Origin: Actinobacteria bacterium OV320
GTDB lineage: Bacteria > Actinomycetota > Actinomycetes > Streptomycetales > Streptomycetaceae
Reading direction: 5' to 3'
Length of the DNA stretch: 64,000 nucleotides
Assembly (NCBI GenBank): GCA_001298545.1
Contig: LJCX01000027.1
Location: forward strand, 310,001-374,000
Shown: positions 41,338 to 50,800 of the stretch, piece after piece
Layout of the letters: each line of letters begins with the position of its first letter
How positions within the stretch are numbered: position 1 is the first letter of the stretch
Position numbers and translations under genes: made by a program
The notes under the pieces: generated by a model
What the model was told of the DNA's origin: nothing
Seen by the model: only the letters and a program-made list of their open reading frames with translations
Databases searched by the model: none

Positions 41338-41769
41338 CTAGTCGGTGCGGGCGTCCCGGCCCGTTCCGACGCACAGCGCCCAGATGACGAAGGCGTCCAC
41401 GGCGATCAGTACGATGGCCCAGACGGGTTGGTACGGCAGCCACATGAAGTTGGCGATCATCGACAGGCCGGCCAGGGCGACGCCGACGACGCGTGCCCAC
41501 ACCGCGCCGCGGAACAGAGCGGCGCCCGCGAGCGCGACCAGAACACCGAGGACGAGATGGATCCAGCCCCAACTCGTCAGATTGAAGTTGTAGGCGTAGT
41601 CACGGGTGACGACGAAGACGTCGTCCTGAGCGATGGCGGCAATTCCCTGGAATATCGCCATCACCCCGCCGAAGATCATCATGACCCCGGCGAAACCGGT
41701 CCAGCCGGACACCCACGCTCCGCCACTGCTTGCCGTTCCGTGTCCGTGGTGCATTCCGGTCGCGGCCAT
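41338..41769 (-). CDS. DUF7144-type four-helix membrane protein
   Basis: 143 aa. The N-terminal 20 residues are polar with several His (M-H-H-G-H-G). Four hydrophobic helices follow, with W-G-W-I-H-L-V-L-G-V-L-V-A-L-A-G and W-L-P-Y-Q-P-V-W-A-I-V-L-I as conserved blocks of a widespread actinobacterial family of unknown function. It sits alone after a 240-base gap. The family often accompanies stress and membrane genes. Confidence 0.82.
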   Translation of the reverse strand: MAATGMHHGHGTASSGGAWVSGWTGFAGVMMIFGGVMAIFQGIAAIAQDDVFVVTRDYAYNFNLTSWGWIHLVLGVLVALAGAALFRGAVWARVVGVALAGLSMIANFMWLPYQPVWAIVLIAVDAFVIWALCVGTGRDARTD

Positions 41770-42009
41770 TTCGGGCTCCTCCCACTTACATCTCGCCACT
41801 GACAGGTGGCCGTTCGGTCGCCCAGATATCAGCTTGCCACGAGAAGCACAAACCGGCAGAACACCGATATACACGCAGTTCAGTGCGGGGGCCGAGGTGC
41901 GAGGGAAATCCGGCGGTGGTCCAATGGGGGTATCCGGCGCGCCGACCGTCGCGCGCCGGCCGGAGAAGCCGTCCCTTCCGCAGGTCTCCGGCGAGAAAGG
42001 AAAACCGCC

Positions 42010-42291
42010 GTGCCAGGTCTCCTCCGCGGGGTCGCCCGCACAGCCGTCGTGGCCGGTACCGCGACCGCCGTGTCCAACCGCGTGTCCCGCCGCCAGCAAG
42101 GTCGCTGGGCCCAGCAGGAGGATCAGCAGGCCGCGCCGCAGCCGGCGCCGGCCGCCGCTCCCCCGCCCGCCCAGCCTGCCGACATGAGCAGCAAGATCGA
42201 CCAGCTGAAGCAGCTGGGGGAGCTCAAGGCCCAGGGTGTCCTCACCGAGGCCGAGTTCGAGGAGCAGAAGCGCAGGATCCTCGCATCCTGA
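42010..42291 (+). CDS. SHOCT-domain protein
   Basis: 93 aa from GTG 42010 with AAAGGA upstream. Residues about 60-92 are the SHOCT domain (I-D-Q-L-K-Q-L-G-E-L-K-A-Q-G-V-L-T-E-A-E-F), a short two-helix oligomerisation module. A Pro/Ala/Gln linker and a basic N-terminus precede it. The protein has no transmembrane segment apart from a weak A/V stretch near residues 10-22. Its function is unknown, though SHOCT proteins are often linked to membrane stress. It ends in a strong hairpin. Confidence 0.82.
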   Translation: MPGLLRGVARTAVVAGTATAVSNRVSRRQQGRWAQQEDQQAAPQPAPAAAPPPAQPADMSSKIDQLKQLGELKAQGVLTEAEFEEQKRRILAS

Positions 42292-42323
42292 TCCTGCGTC
42301 CTGAGGCTGGTCCTTACGCGAAA

Positions 42324-42352
42324 GGCTGTACCGGAACTGCTCCGGTACAGCC
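42324..42352. terminator. Bidirectional terminator between SHOCT gene and tRNA-Pro
   Basis: Perfect 12-bp hairpin: GGCTGTACCGGA (42324-42335), 5-base loop ACTGC, TCCGGTACAGCC (42341-42352). It separates the forward SHOCT gene from the convergent tRNA gene. Confidence 0.85.
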
Positions 42353-42391
42353 TCTGACCTACGACCTACTCCGACCTACGAGTTCGTAGAG

Positions 42392-42465
<74 letters not shown>

Positions 42466-42509
42466 AGGCGTTGCCGCGGCGGTGAGCTGCGGGAACGCGC
42501 AGGCAGAGC

Positions 42510-43940
42510 CTACCGTACGGGGGTGGGTGCGGCGGTCGGCGCCTGGTGGGCGACCGGCTCCGGCAGACGGCTCGCGCGGCGGACCGGGACCAGCAGGGCG
42601 GCGAGGGCGGCGCCCAGGCAGAGCACCGCGAGCAGGGTGAATCCGTGGGTGTAGCCGGAGTCGTAGGGCAGGCCCGACGGCTGGAGACGGCCGGTGACCA
42701 GGACGCTGGTGACGGCGGCCCCGATCGACCCCCCGATGGTGCGGATGTTGGCGTTCATGCCGGTGGCCGCGCCGGTCTGCCCGGCGGGCACGCTGCCGAC
42801 GATCAGGTTGGCCATCGAGGCGAAGGCCAGGCCGATACCGAGGCCGAACACGCCTGCCACGAAGGCGACCTGCCACTGCTCCTCGTGCCAGAGGGCGAGG
42901 AAGCCCAGGGCGAGCGCACCGAGTGCGGCGCCGGTCGTGAGCAGTGCCTTGGCACCCACGCGGGGCTCGAGACGGCCGCTGAGCACACCGGAGACGAACA
43001 TCGCGAGCAGCATCGGCAGCATGAGGAGCCCGGAGGCGGTGACACTCGCGCCGAAGCCGTAGCCGGCCGTGCTCGGGGTCTGGACGAAGCCGGGCAGGAA
43101 GGACCAGATCGCGTACATGCCCGCACCGAACAGCAGGGCGGCGAGGTTGGTGGTCCACACGGCCGGCAGTCGCATGATGCGCAGGTCGATCAGCGGGCTG
43201 CGGGAGCGGGCCTCGGTGAACAGCCACAGCGCGAACAGCGCCACGGCCACGGCGAACAGACCGATCACCCGGGCCGAACCCCAGCCCCAGCTGCCCGCCT
43301 GACTGAGCGACAGCAGCAGCGCGACCAGCCAGCCGGACAGCAGTACGGCGCCGAGCCAGCTGACCTTGCCCTCCGCCCGGTCGGGCGACTCGGGCACATA
43401 GCGCAGGGCGATCAGCGTGGCGGCCGCGACGATGCCGACGGGGATCCAGAACAGCCAGCGGTAGTCGAGCGCGGAGACGATCGGTCCGGCCGCGACCATG
43501 CCGACGCCACCGCCGGCGGCGATCACGGCGGACAGGTTGCTGATGCTGCCGGGCACCCGGGAGGGGGCGAACTCGTCCCTGATGATGCCGAAGGAGAGCG
43601 GGAACAGGGCGCCGCCGACGCCCTGGACGACCCGGGCGAGGATCAGGACGCCGATGTTCGGCGCGAGCGCGGCGAGCAGACAGCCGGCCAGGACGGCGAG
43701 CAGGACCCCGACGAGGGTGCGCTTCTTTCCGATCAGGTCGCCGACCCGGCCGAGGATCGGCGTGAAGACGGACGCGGACAGCAGATACGCGGTCATCACC
43801 CAGGTCGCGGTGGACTGCGAGGTGTGCAGCGCGTGCTGCACGGTCGGCAGGGCCGGCGCTATGAGCGACTGGAGCATGGAGAACACGCCGGCACCGGTCG
43901 CGAGGACCGCGAAGGTGAGGCGGGTGGACTTGCGGGGCAT
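42510..43940 (-). CDS. MFS multidrug exporter, DHA2 (EmrB/QacA) family
   Basis: 476 aa with 14 likely helices. Motif A G-R-V-G-D-L-I-G-K-K-R, the Q-G-V-G-G-A motif in helix 5 and T-A-Y-L-L-S-A-S in helix 2 mark a DHA2 antiporter. It is divergent from a TetR regulator with two palindromes between, a typical inducible drug-export unit in which the ligand binds TetR and frees the exporter. The C-terminal 25 residues are polar. Confidence 0.88.
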   Translation of the reverse strand: MPRKSTRLTFAVLATGAGVFSMLQSLIAPALPTVQHALHTSQSTATWVMTAYLLSASVFTPILGRVGDLIGKKRTLVGVLLAVLAGCLLAALAPNIGVLILARVVQGVGGALFPLSFGIIRDEFAPSRVPGSISNLSAVIAAGGGVGMVAAGPIVSALDYRWLFWIPVGIVAAATLIALRYVPESPDRAEGKVSWLGAVLLSGWLVALLLSLSQAGSWGWGSARVIGLFAVAVALFALWLFTEARSRSPLIDLRIMRLPAVWTTNLAALLFGAGMYAIWSFLPGFVQTPSTAGYGFGASVTASGLLMLPMLLAMFVSGVLSGRLEPRVGAKALLTTGAALGALALGFLALWHEEQWQVAFVAGVFGLGIGLAFASMANLIVGSVPAGQTGAATGMNANIRTIGGSIGAAVTSVLVTGRLQPSGLPYDSGYTHGFTLLAVLCLGAALAALLVPVRRASRLPEPVAHQAPTAAPTPVR

Positions 43941-43993
43941 GACAAGCCTCTCGGAAGGACCCGGAAAGAGGAGAAGAGGCCTCGGACTGTTAA

Positions 43994-44033
43994 AGTGGAG
44001 GCACCCCTCCACTGTAGCGGAGGCATCCCTCCG
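43994..44033. promoter_or_regulatory. Two tandem operator palindromes between MFS and TetR genes
   Basis: Palindrome 1: AGTGGAGG-CACC-CCTCCACT (43994-44013), 8-bp arms. Palindrome 2: CGGAGG-CATC-CCTCCG (44018-44033), 6-bp arms. Centres are 22 bp apart, about two helical turns, so two TetR dimers could bind the same DNA face. They lie directly between the divergent starts. Confidence 0.8.
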
Positions 44034-44063
44034 GTTCAACCGAGTCCCGCCCAGGAGGCAGCA

Positions 44064-44642
44064 GTGCCGGCTCAGCAGTTCCCCGTCAGCGAGATCGTCG
44101 CGGCCCAGCGCCCCGTCCGCCGGGACGCGGCCCGCAACTACGACGCGCTGCTGGCCGCCGCGCGCGAGGCGTTCGCCGAGCATGGCTCCGAGGCGTCCCT
44201 GGAGGACATCGCCCGGCGCGCCGGCGTCGGCATCGGCACGCTCTACCGGAACTTCCCGACCCGCCGGGCACTGTTCGAGAGCGTGTACGCGGACGAGGTC
44301 AACGCGCTGTGCCGGTCGGCCGTCGAGTTCGCCGGCCTGGAGCCGTGGGAGGCGCTCACCGCCTGGCTCGAGCGGTTCGCCGGTTACATGGTCACCAAGC
44401 GGGCGGTGCGCGAGGCGCTGGAGGACGAGTCGGAGATCTTCCAGGCCTGCCGTGACTCGATGTACGCGGCGGGCGGCCCGCTGTTCGAGCGGGCCCAGCG
44501 GGCCGGGGCGGCCCGCGCGGACATGGACTTCGGCGATCTGCTGCGGATGGTCGCCGGGATCACCGCGACGGCCTTCGTGGACGACGCCCAGCGCGACCGC
44601 GTCCTGGCCATCGCCATGGACGGGGTGCGCGCCGGGCGCTGA
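44064..44642 (+). CDS. TetR-family regulator of the adjacent exporter
   Basis: 192 aa from GTG 44064 with AGGAGG 6 bases upstream. HTH: L-E-D-I-A-R-R-A-G-V-G-I-G-T-L-Y-R-N-F (about residues 42-60). The rest is the ligand-binding helix bundle. It is divergent from the MFS exporter and probably binds the two palindromes at 43994-44033, repressing both genes. Ligand unknown, presumably an exported drug. Confidence 0.88.
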   Translation: MPAQQFPVSEIVAAQRPVRRDAARNYDALLAAAREAFAEHGSEASLEDIARRAGVGIGTLYRNFPTRRALFESVYADEVNALCRSAVEFAGLEPWEALTAWLERFAGYMVTKRAVREALEDESEIFQACRDSMYAAGGPLFERAQRAGAARADMDFGDLLRMVAGITATAFVDDAQRDRVLAIAMDGVRAGR

Positions 44643-44681
44643 CCGGGCTGGACGGGGTACGCGCCGAGCCCGACAGGAGGG

Positions 44682-45884
44682 TCAGCCGGACAGCGGGTAC
44701 TGCGGGGCGAGCAGGTCCGCGATCCGCTCGGTGATCGTCTGGGCGGTGTTGCCCTCGGGGGCGTCCGGGCCCACCGTCGTGGACACCGCGATGGACAGCC
44801 GCTGGTGCGGCTCGTACGCCATCACCGCCGCGTAGCCGAAGAAGGACGGGTTCTGCACCACCCAGCCGTTCTTGACGACGACGCCGATGCCGAAGTGGAA
44901 GTCCTCGGTCATGGGCAGGCAGACCGTGGCGGGGCAGTTCGCGGTGGGGTGCCCGAGGCCGACCGTGCCCGGGTCCAGCTGGGTGTCGAAGGAGCGCTTC
45001 GAGAGAAGTTCGCCCGCGCCGATGCCCTGCCCGGAGCGGGCCAGGTCACAGATGTCCTGGGTCAGGATGGCGCCCGGGGCGGTGGTCCAGGAGGGGTTGA
45101 AGTAGGTGGACTCCTCGTAGGTGCCGCGTTCGTCGTCGTAGGCGTGCAGCACGGGCGGCGGGATGAGCGCGTTGTCGTTGCTGCGGGTGTTGCGCAGCTT
45201 GAGGGGCTTCATGACGCGCTGCCGCAGGAGACGGTCGAGCGGGGTCTTGGAGATCTTCTCCAGGGCGCGGCCGAGGAGGACGAAGTTGGCGTGCGAGTAG
45301 CTCCAGTTGGTGCCCGGCCGGTACCACAGGGGGTGGCTGAGGGAGATCCCGACGACCTCCTCGGGGGTCCAGTGCTGCCAGGGGTCGGCGTAGAGCTTCT
45401 TCAGGAACACCGGGTCGGTGACGTAGTCGTGCAGACCCGAGGTCGAGTCGCCGAGCATCCGCAGGGTGATCTTGTCGCCGTGCGGCAGGTCCGGCAGCCA
45501 GCGCGAGACCGGGTCGTCGAGGCGCGCCTTGTGCTCCTCGACGAGCTGGAGCAGCACCGTGCCCATGAAGGCGATGCCGACCGAGCCGGTCCGGAAGTGC
45601 ATGGCGGGCGTGGCGGGCACATCCGTGAGGGACTCGCCGTCCGCGCCGGTGACGAGCTCACGCCCGTCGACCGTGACCTTGACCAGGGCGGCCTTGAGAC
45701 CGAGTTCCTTGCGGGCGGCGCGCACGAGGGCGAGGACCTCGCGCGCCTTGCCCCGCGGTTTCGGGGTGGCGGTGCAGGCCCGGTCCCGGTGATCGGGGCC
45801 GGAGGTGGCGGCCGCGGCTGCCGTCTGGAGGGTGGAGGCGAGGAGAGCGGCGGCGCACAACAGCGCCGTACGGGTACGCGTCAT
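44682..45884 (-). CDS. Serine-hydrolase (beta-lactamase/PBP-C) fold protein lacking catalytic Lys
   Basis: 400 aa with a cleavable signal peptide (L-L-C-A-A-A-L-L-A-S-T-L-Q-T-A-A-A-A-A). The fold matches the DD-peptidase/beta-lactamase group: F-R-T-G-S-V-G-I stands where S-x-x-K should be, so Ser is kept but Lys is Ile. The second motif Y-x-N reads Y-S-H-A-N. Later regions (L-D-D-P-V-S-R-W-L-P, H-F-G-I-G-V) are normal. It may be a secreted binding protein or use a different mechanism. It is transcribed alone; the next gene upstream is divergent. Confidence 0.82.
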   Translation of the reverse strand: MTRTRTALLCAAALLASTLQTAAAAATSGPDHRDRACTATPKPRGKAREVLALVRAARKELGLKAALVKVTVDGRELVTGADGESLTDVPATPAMHFRTGSVGIAFMGTVLLQLVEEHKARLDDPVSRWLPDLPHGDKITLRMLGDSTSGLHDYVTDPVFLKKLYADPWQHWTPEEVVGISLSHPLWYRPGTNWSYSHANFVLLGRALEKISKTPLDRLLRQRVMKPLKLRNTRSNDNALIPPPVLHAYDDERGTYEESTYFNPSWTTAPGAILTQDICDLARSGQGIGAGELLSKRSFDTQLDPGTVGLGHPTANCPATVCLPMTEDFHFGIGVVVKNGWVVQNPSFFGYAAVMAYEPHQRLSIAVSTTVGPDAPEGNTAQTITERIADLLAPQYPLSG

Positions 45885-46505
45885 ACGGGCACTATGGGCT
45901 GATTGTCACATCGGTCACGGGGTCAACACTCCGTACGCCCTCACCCCGGACCCGTACGGCCCTCGGCACACCTCCCGCGCCCCTGTCCGGTTGACCCGAC
46001 CGGGCGAGGCGCGCAGGCCGGACCACCGACGCCGTCCTGACCACCGACGCCGCCCCGGCCACCGACGCCGTCCCGGCCTGCGACGCCGTCCGGGTCGGTG
46101 GCAAGGCGGCGGGGCGACACCGCACGGCCCGGCCTGTGCGCGGCCTCGCCCGGGCGGCGACCGAGAGGGACCGGCACACGCCGCTCGGCCCCGGCCGGGC
46201 GAAGGACTGCCGGGCGAAGGGCTGCCGGGCGAAGGGCTGCCGGGCGAAGGGCTGCCGACTGCCGACTGCCGACGAGACTCGTCGGGCTCCGGCAGGCCGA
46301 GCGGTCGGCGCCATGCCCTTCCGCACCAAGATGCGGGCCATCGGTGTCGGCCGATGTCTTCCACTCTTCGGCGGACAGGGCTACATGCTCAAGTAGCCGA
46401 TCGCCCGGCCGTACGCGGACGCGCTCGGCACCCCGCATCCACGCCGGGACGAGCCAGGTCATGAAGGCGGACGCCGGGGCACGGAGACAGGGAGGACGGT
46501 GGGGC
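45885..46505. repeat. Intergenic stretch with two minisatellites, no gene supported
   Basis: 620 bases between the divergent serine-hydrolase-fold and SDR genes. An 18-bp unit (CCGACGCCGTCC core) repeats four times at 46026-46097, and a 15-bp unit (GAAGGGCTGCCGGGC) four times at 46201-46260. Open frames across it are Arg/Ala/Cys-rich repeats without ribosome sites. It must contain the promoters of both flanking genes. Confidence 0.7.
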
Positions 46506-47264
46506 ATGGAGGACTTCTCCGGTCGGCCGGGAGTGGCGTTCGTCGCGGGTGGCACGGGCGGCATCGGAGCGGCGGTCGTACGGACGCTGGCGGCACGCGG
46601 CAGCGCGGTGGTGTTCACCTACCGGGCCCGGCGGGAGGCGGCGCAGGCCCTCGCCGACGGGACGAAGGCGCTCGCGCCGCTCGCCCTGGACCTGACCGAC
46701 GAGACGGCGACGGCCCGGGCGGTGACCGCGACCGCCGAGGCGTACGGCGGCATCCACACGCTCGTGTACGCCGCCGGTCCGCATGTCCCCATGCGGCATC
46801 TGAGCCGGGTGACACCGGGCGAGTACCGGGCCCAACTCGACGCTGACGCCGGGGCGTTCTTCAATCTCGTCCATCCGGCGCTGCCCGTACTGCGCCGGAG
46901 CCGGGGCAGCATCGTCGCGGTCACCACCGTCGCCACCCGGCGGTTCCCGGTGCGCGACGGACTGTCCTCGGGCGCGAAGGGAGCGGTCGAGGCGGTCGCC
47001 CGCGCCCTGGCCGCCGAGGAGGGGCGCTACGGGGTCCGCGTCAACTGCGTCGCGCCCGGCATGCTCACCGACGGCATCGCCGGCCGGCTGATCGAGTCGG
47101 GCGAACTGGACGACGAGGCGCTCGCGGTCACCCGGCGGAACATCCCGCTGCGCCGGTTCGGGGAGGCGGCGGACATCGCGGAGGCGGTGTCCTTCCTCGC
47201 CTCGGACCGGGCCGCGTTCATCACGGGCCAGGCCCTGGGGGTGGACGGGGGCTACAGCGTGTGA
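46506..47264 (+). CDS. Atypical SDR-family oxidoreductase (no catalytic Tyr)
   Basis: 252 aa from ATG 46506 with GGGAGG upstream. The cofactor motif G-G-T-G-G-I-G-A (residues about 16-23) and the C-terminal G-Q-A-L-G-V-D-G-G-Y-S-V are as in FabG-like SDRs. The usual S...Y-x-x-x-K reads V-T-T-V...L-S-S-G-A-K, so the Tyr position is Ser and the preceding Ser is Thr. The protein probably binds NADP but may not reduce ketones in the normal way. It lies directly upstream of the polyketide operon in the same direction, with a 577-base gap, and could serve it. Confidence 0.78.
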   Translation: MEDFSGRPGVAFVAGGTGGIGAAVVRTLAARGSAVVFTYRARREAAQALADGTKALAPLALDLTDETATARAVTATAEAYGGIHTLVYAAGPHVPMRHLSRVTPGEYRAQLDADAGAFFNLVHPALPVLRRSRGSIVAVTTVATRRFPVRDGLSSGAKGAVEAVARALAAEEGRYGVRVNCVAPGMLTDGIAGRLIESGELDDEALAVTRRNIPLRRFGEAADIAEAVSFLASDRAAFITGQALGVDGGYSV

Positions 47265-47673
47265 GGCGCCCGGCCTCGCGGAGCGGGCCGAGGGGCGGTG
47301 ACCACGCAGTCAAGCCGGTCGACGACCTCCCGAAGACCGGCTCGACTCCGTAGTCGTTCCAGTCTTCGGGGCGGTCCGGTCCGCGTCAAGGCCCGTCTCA
47401 CAGGTCGACTCGGGCACCGTCGCCCGCACAAGCCTTTCCCGGTCACTCCAGGCCCGACACACAGAATTTTCCCCGCCACCCGGCCGACGCCGGGAATGTG
47501 CGTGTCGATTCGGACAAGCGGTCCAGAGGAACCCATTTCCTGCGTTCGTTCATGTTTCTACAGTGTGAGTGGAGGGTGAACGAGGCCGGGCCCGAAAGGA
47601 ATTCATCCGATTTCCTACGCCCTGGCCCTCCGCCCCTGACTGACCGAATCATTGCGGCTGGATACCGCCCGAT
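47265..47673. other. Intergenic stretch upstream of the synthase promoter
   Basis: About 400 bases with lower GC than its surroundings (around 47450-47650 includes AT-rich segments). I see no gene with a credible ribosome site; short ORFs here are composition artefacts. It may hold regulator sites for the synthase operon. Confidence 0.5.
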
Positions 47674-47712
47674 CGTTCGAACGTTGACCAGTGAGTAATA
47701 AGCGCACTACCT
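47674..47712 (+). promoter_or_regulatory. Promoter of the PUFA-like synthase operon with adjacent palindrome
   Basis: TTGACC (47684-47689), 17-base spacer, TACCTT (47707-47712): close to the housekeeping sigma consensus. Directly upstream lies the 10-bp palindrome CGTTCGAACG (47674-47683), a likely operator. A start near 47719 leaves about 120 bases of leader before ATG 47842. Confidence 0.65.
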
Positions 47713-47841
47713 TTCAACGCGTTTCGAGCACGCGCTTTAGAACGGCGTTCCGCGGTGGACCCCTGCCCGCGGGAATCCGGTGAGCCGCCATTGCTGTCCC
47801 GAACCCCCCACCGTGCAGTCTCACCCTTGATTCGGAGAATC

Positions 47842-50800
47842 ATGACGTCTGCTGTGCGTTCCGAGGACATGATCATCGGCATCACTCCTTTCGGCGAACC
47901 CGATGCCGGGCTCGCCCTGGCGATCGACCGGGCCGGCGGGCTCGGCGTACTCGACCTGGGATCCGGTGACCGAAGAACCCGCGAGGCCCTGTCCCGCCTG
48001 CGCCGCGCCTCCCCGGGCGCCTTCGGGGTCCGGGTCGGCGCACACTGCCGGCTCACCCCTGCCGACCTGGAACCCGACGGCCCGCACACGGTGATCCTGA
48101 CCGCGCGGACCAACGGGGCGTCCTGGCCGATCGACGGCCTCTCGGCCCGCTACCGCGTGCTGGTCGAGGTCACCGACCTGGCGGGCGCGCGGGAGGCGTT
48201 AGGCGCCGGGGCGCACGGCCTGATCGCCCGCGGCGCCGAGAGCGGTGGCCGGATCGGCGAACTGAGCACCTTCGTCCTGCTCCAGCAGCTCCTCGCCGCG
48301 CCCGAGGTGGCCGCCCCGGTGTGGGCGTGCGGCGGCATCGGCCCGCGCACGGCCGCCGCCGCGGTGGCCGGCGGTGCGGCAGGCGTCGTCCTGGACAGCC
48401 AGCTCGCACTGCTCGCCGAGTCCGCGCTGCCCGAACCCGCCGCCGCGGCGCTGCGCACCCTGGACGGCTCGGAGACCGTCGTCCTCGCCGGACACCGGGT
48501 CCTGCTGCGGCGCGGCCCCGACGCCCCGCAGCTCCCGGAGGACGCGGGGGCGCAGGCGGTGGCGGCGCTGCTGGGCACGCAGGATCCGCGCGAACAGCTC
48601 CTCCCGGTGGGCCAGGACGGCTTCCTCGCCGCGCGGTTCGCCGAGCGCTGGGGTGACGTGCGGCGGACCCTGCGGGCGGTGCGGGACGCGGTCCTGGACG
48701 CCGTACGCGACGACACGGCCGGACGGGCCCTGCGGGCCGGGTCACCGATGAGCCGGGCGCTCGGCACCCGGCTCCCCCTCGCCCAGGGGCCGATGACAAG
48801 GGTGAGCGACGGGGCCCCGTTCGCCGCGGCGGTGGCGGCCGACGGGGCACTGCCCTTCCTCGCCCTGGCGCTGGCGGACGGCGCGCGGACGCGGGCCATG
48901 CTCGCCGAGACCCGGGACGCGGTGGCCGGCCGGCCCTGGGGCGTGGGCGGGCTCGGCTTCGCGCCGGAGGACGTGCGCGCCGCTCAGCTGGAGGCCGTAC
49001 GGGAGCTGCGGCCGACGCACGCGATCATCGCGGGCGGGCGGCCGTCCCAGGCGCAGGCGCTGGAGCGGGACGGCATCCGGACCTTCCTGCACGTGCCGTC
49101 GCCGGGGCTGCTGCGGCAGTTCCTGGAGGCCGGGGCCCGCCGGTTCGTGTTCGAGGGCTCGGAGTGCGGCGGCCACGTCGGACCGCGGGCGAGTTTCGCG
49201 CTGTGGGAGGCCCAACTGGCGGTCCTGGAGGACTGGTCGCAGGACCACCGGGCGGAGGACGTCGAGGTGTTCTTCGCGGGCGGAGTCCACGACGCACGGT
49301 CGGCGGCGATGGTCGCCGCGCTCGCCGCGCCGCTGACCGCGCGCGGAGCGGCCGTCGGCGTGCTGATGGGCACCGCGTACCTGTTCACCGAAGAGGCGGT
49401 GTCCTGCGGCGCGATCCGGCCGCTCTTCCAGCGGCAGGTCATGACCGCCGAGCGCACCACGCTCCTGGAGTCGGCGCCGGGCCACGCCACCCGGTGCGTG
49501 CCCAGCCCGTTCGCCGCCGGCTACCGCGACGAGGAGACCCGGCTGCGGGCCGAGGGCGCCGGGGACCGACAGATCTGGGAGGCCCTGGAGCGGCTCAACG
49601 TCGGCCGGCTGCGCCTCGCGAGCAAGGGCGTGACCCGGGACACCGACGGCTCCCTCACCCCCGTCGACGAGCAACGCCAGCTCGACGAAGGGATGTTCAT
49701 GGCCGGGGCGGTGGCCGTGCTGCGCTCGGCGACCACCACGGTCGCCGCGCTGCACGAGTCGGTGACCACTGGCGCGAGCGAGCATCTCACCCGGCGGGCG
49801 GCCGAGTTGGGCCGCGAGGAGACGGTCCGGGAGCCGGCCGCCCCGGCCCCGCTCGACATCGCCGTCGTCGGCATGGCGTGCATGTTCCCGCAGGCACCCG
49901 ACCTGCCCACCTTCTGGGCGAACGTGGTCGGGGGCGTGGACGCGGTCGGCGAGGTACCGGCCGACCGCTGGGACCCGGCCGTCCACCACGGCGAGTCGAC
50001 CCCCTCCAAGTGGGGCGGCTTCCTGCCCCGCATCCCCTTCGACCCCCTGCGGTACGGCATCCCGCCCGCCTCGCTCGGCAGCGTCGAGCCGGTGCAGCTG
50101 CTGTCCCTGGAGGCGGCCCGGCGCGCCTTGGAGGACGCCGGATACGGCGAAGGGGGGCGGGAGTTCGACCGCGCCCGCACCTCGGTGGTGTTCGGCGCGG
50201 AGGCGGGCAGCGACCTGTCGAACGCGGCCACGCTGCGGGCGGTCCTGCCCTCGTACTACGGCAGCGTCCCGGCGGGCCTCGACGACCAGCTCCCGCGGCT
50301 CACCGAGGACTCCTTCCCCGGCATGCTCGCCAACGTCATCTCCGGGCGGATCGCCAACCGGCTCGACCTCGGCGGCGCCAACTACACCGTCGACGCCGCC
50401 TGCGCCTCCTCGCTGGCCGCGGTGGACGTGGCCTGCAAGGAACTCGTCGGCGGCACCTCCGACGTGGTGCTCTGCGGCGGCGCCGACCTGCACAACGGCA
50501 TCAACGACTACGTCCTCTTCTCCTCCGTGCACGCCCTGTCCCCGACCGGCCGCTCCCGCGCCTTCGACGGTTCGGCGGACGGCATCGCCCTCGGCGAGGG
50601 CGTGGCCTGCGTCGTCCTGAAGCGGCTCGCGGACGCCGAACGCGACGGCGACCGGATCTACGGCGTGATCAAGGGACTCGGCTCCTCCAGCGACGGCCGC
50701 TCGCTCGGACTCACGGCGCCCCGGCCCGAGGGCCAGCGCTCGGCCCTGGAACGCGCCTACCGCAACGCGGGCGTCTCTCCGGCCGACGTCGGTCTCGTCG

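Noticed and set aside
46026..46260. Possible CRISPR array from regular repeats
   Set aside because: Units are contiguous 15- and 18-bp tandem repeats with no unique spacers and no cas genes.
46136..46396. 86-codon forward ORF rich in C-R-A-K-G repeats
   Set aside because: Produced by the 15-bp minisatellite; no ribosome site and no conserved part.
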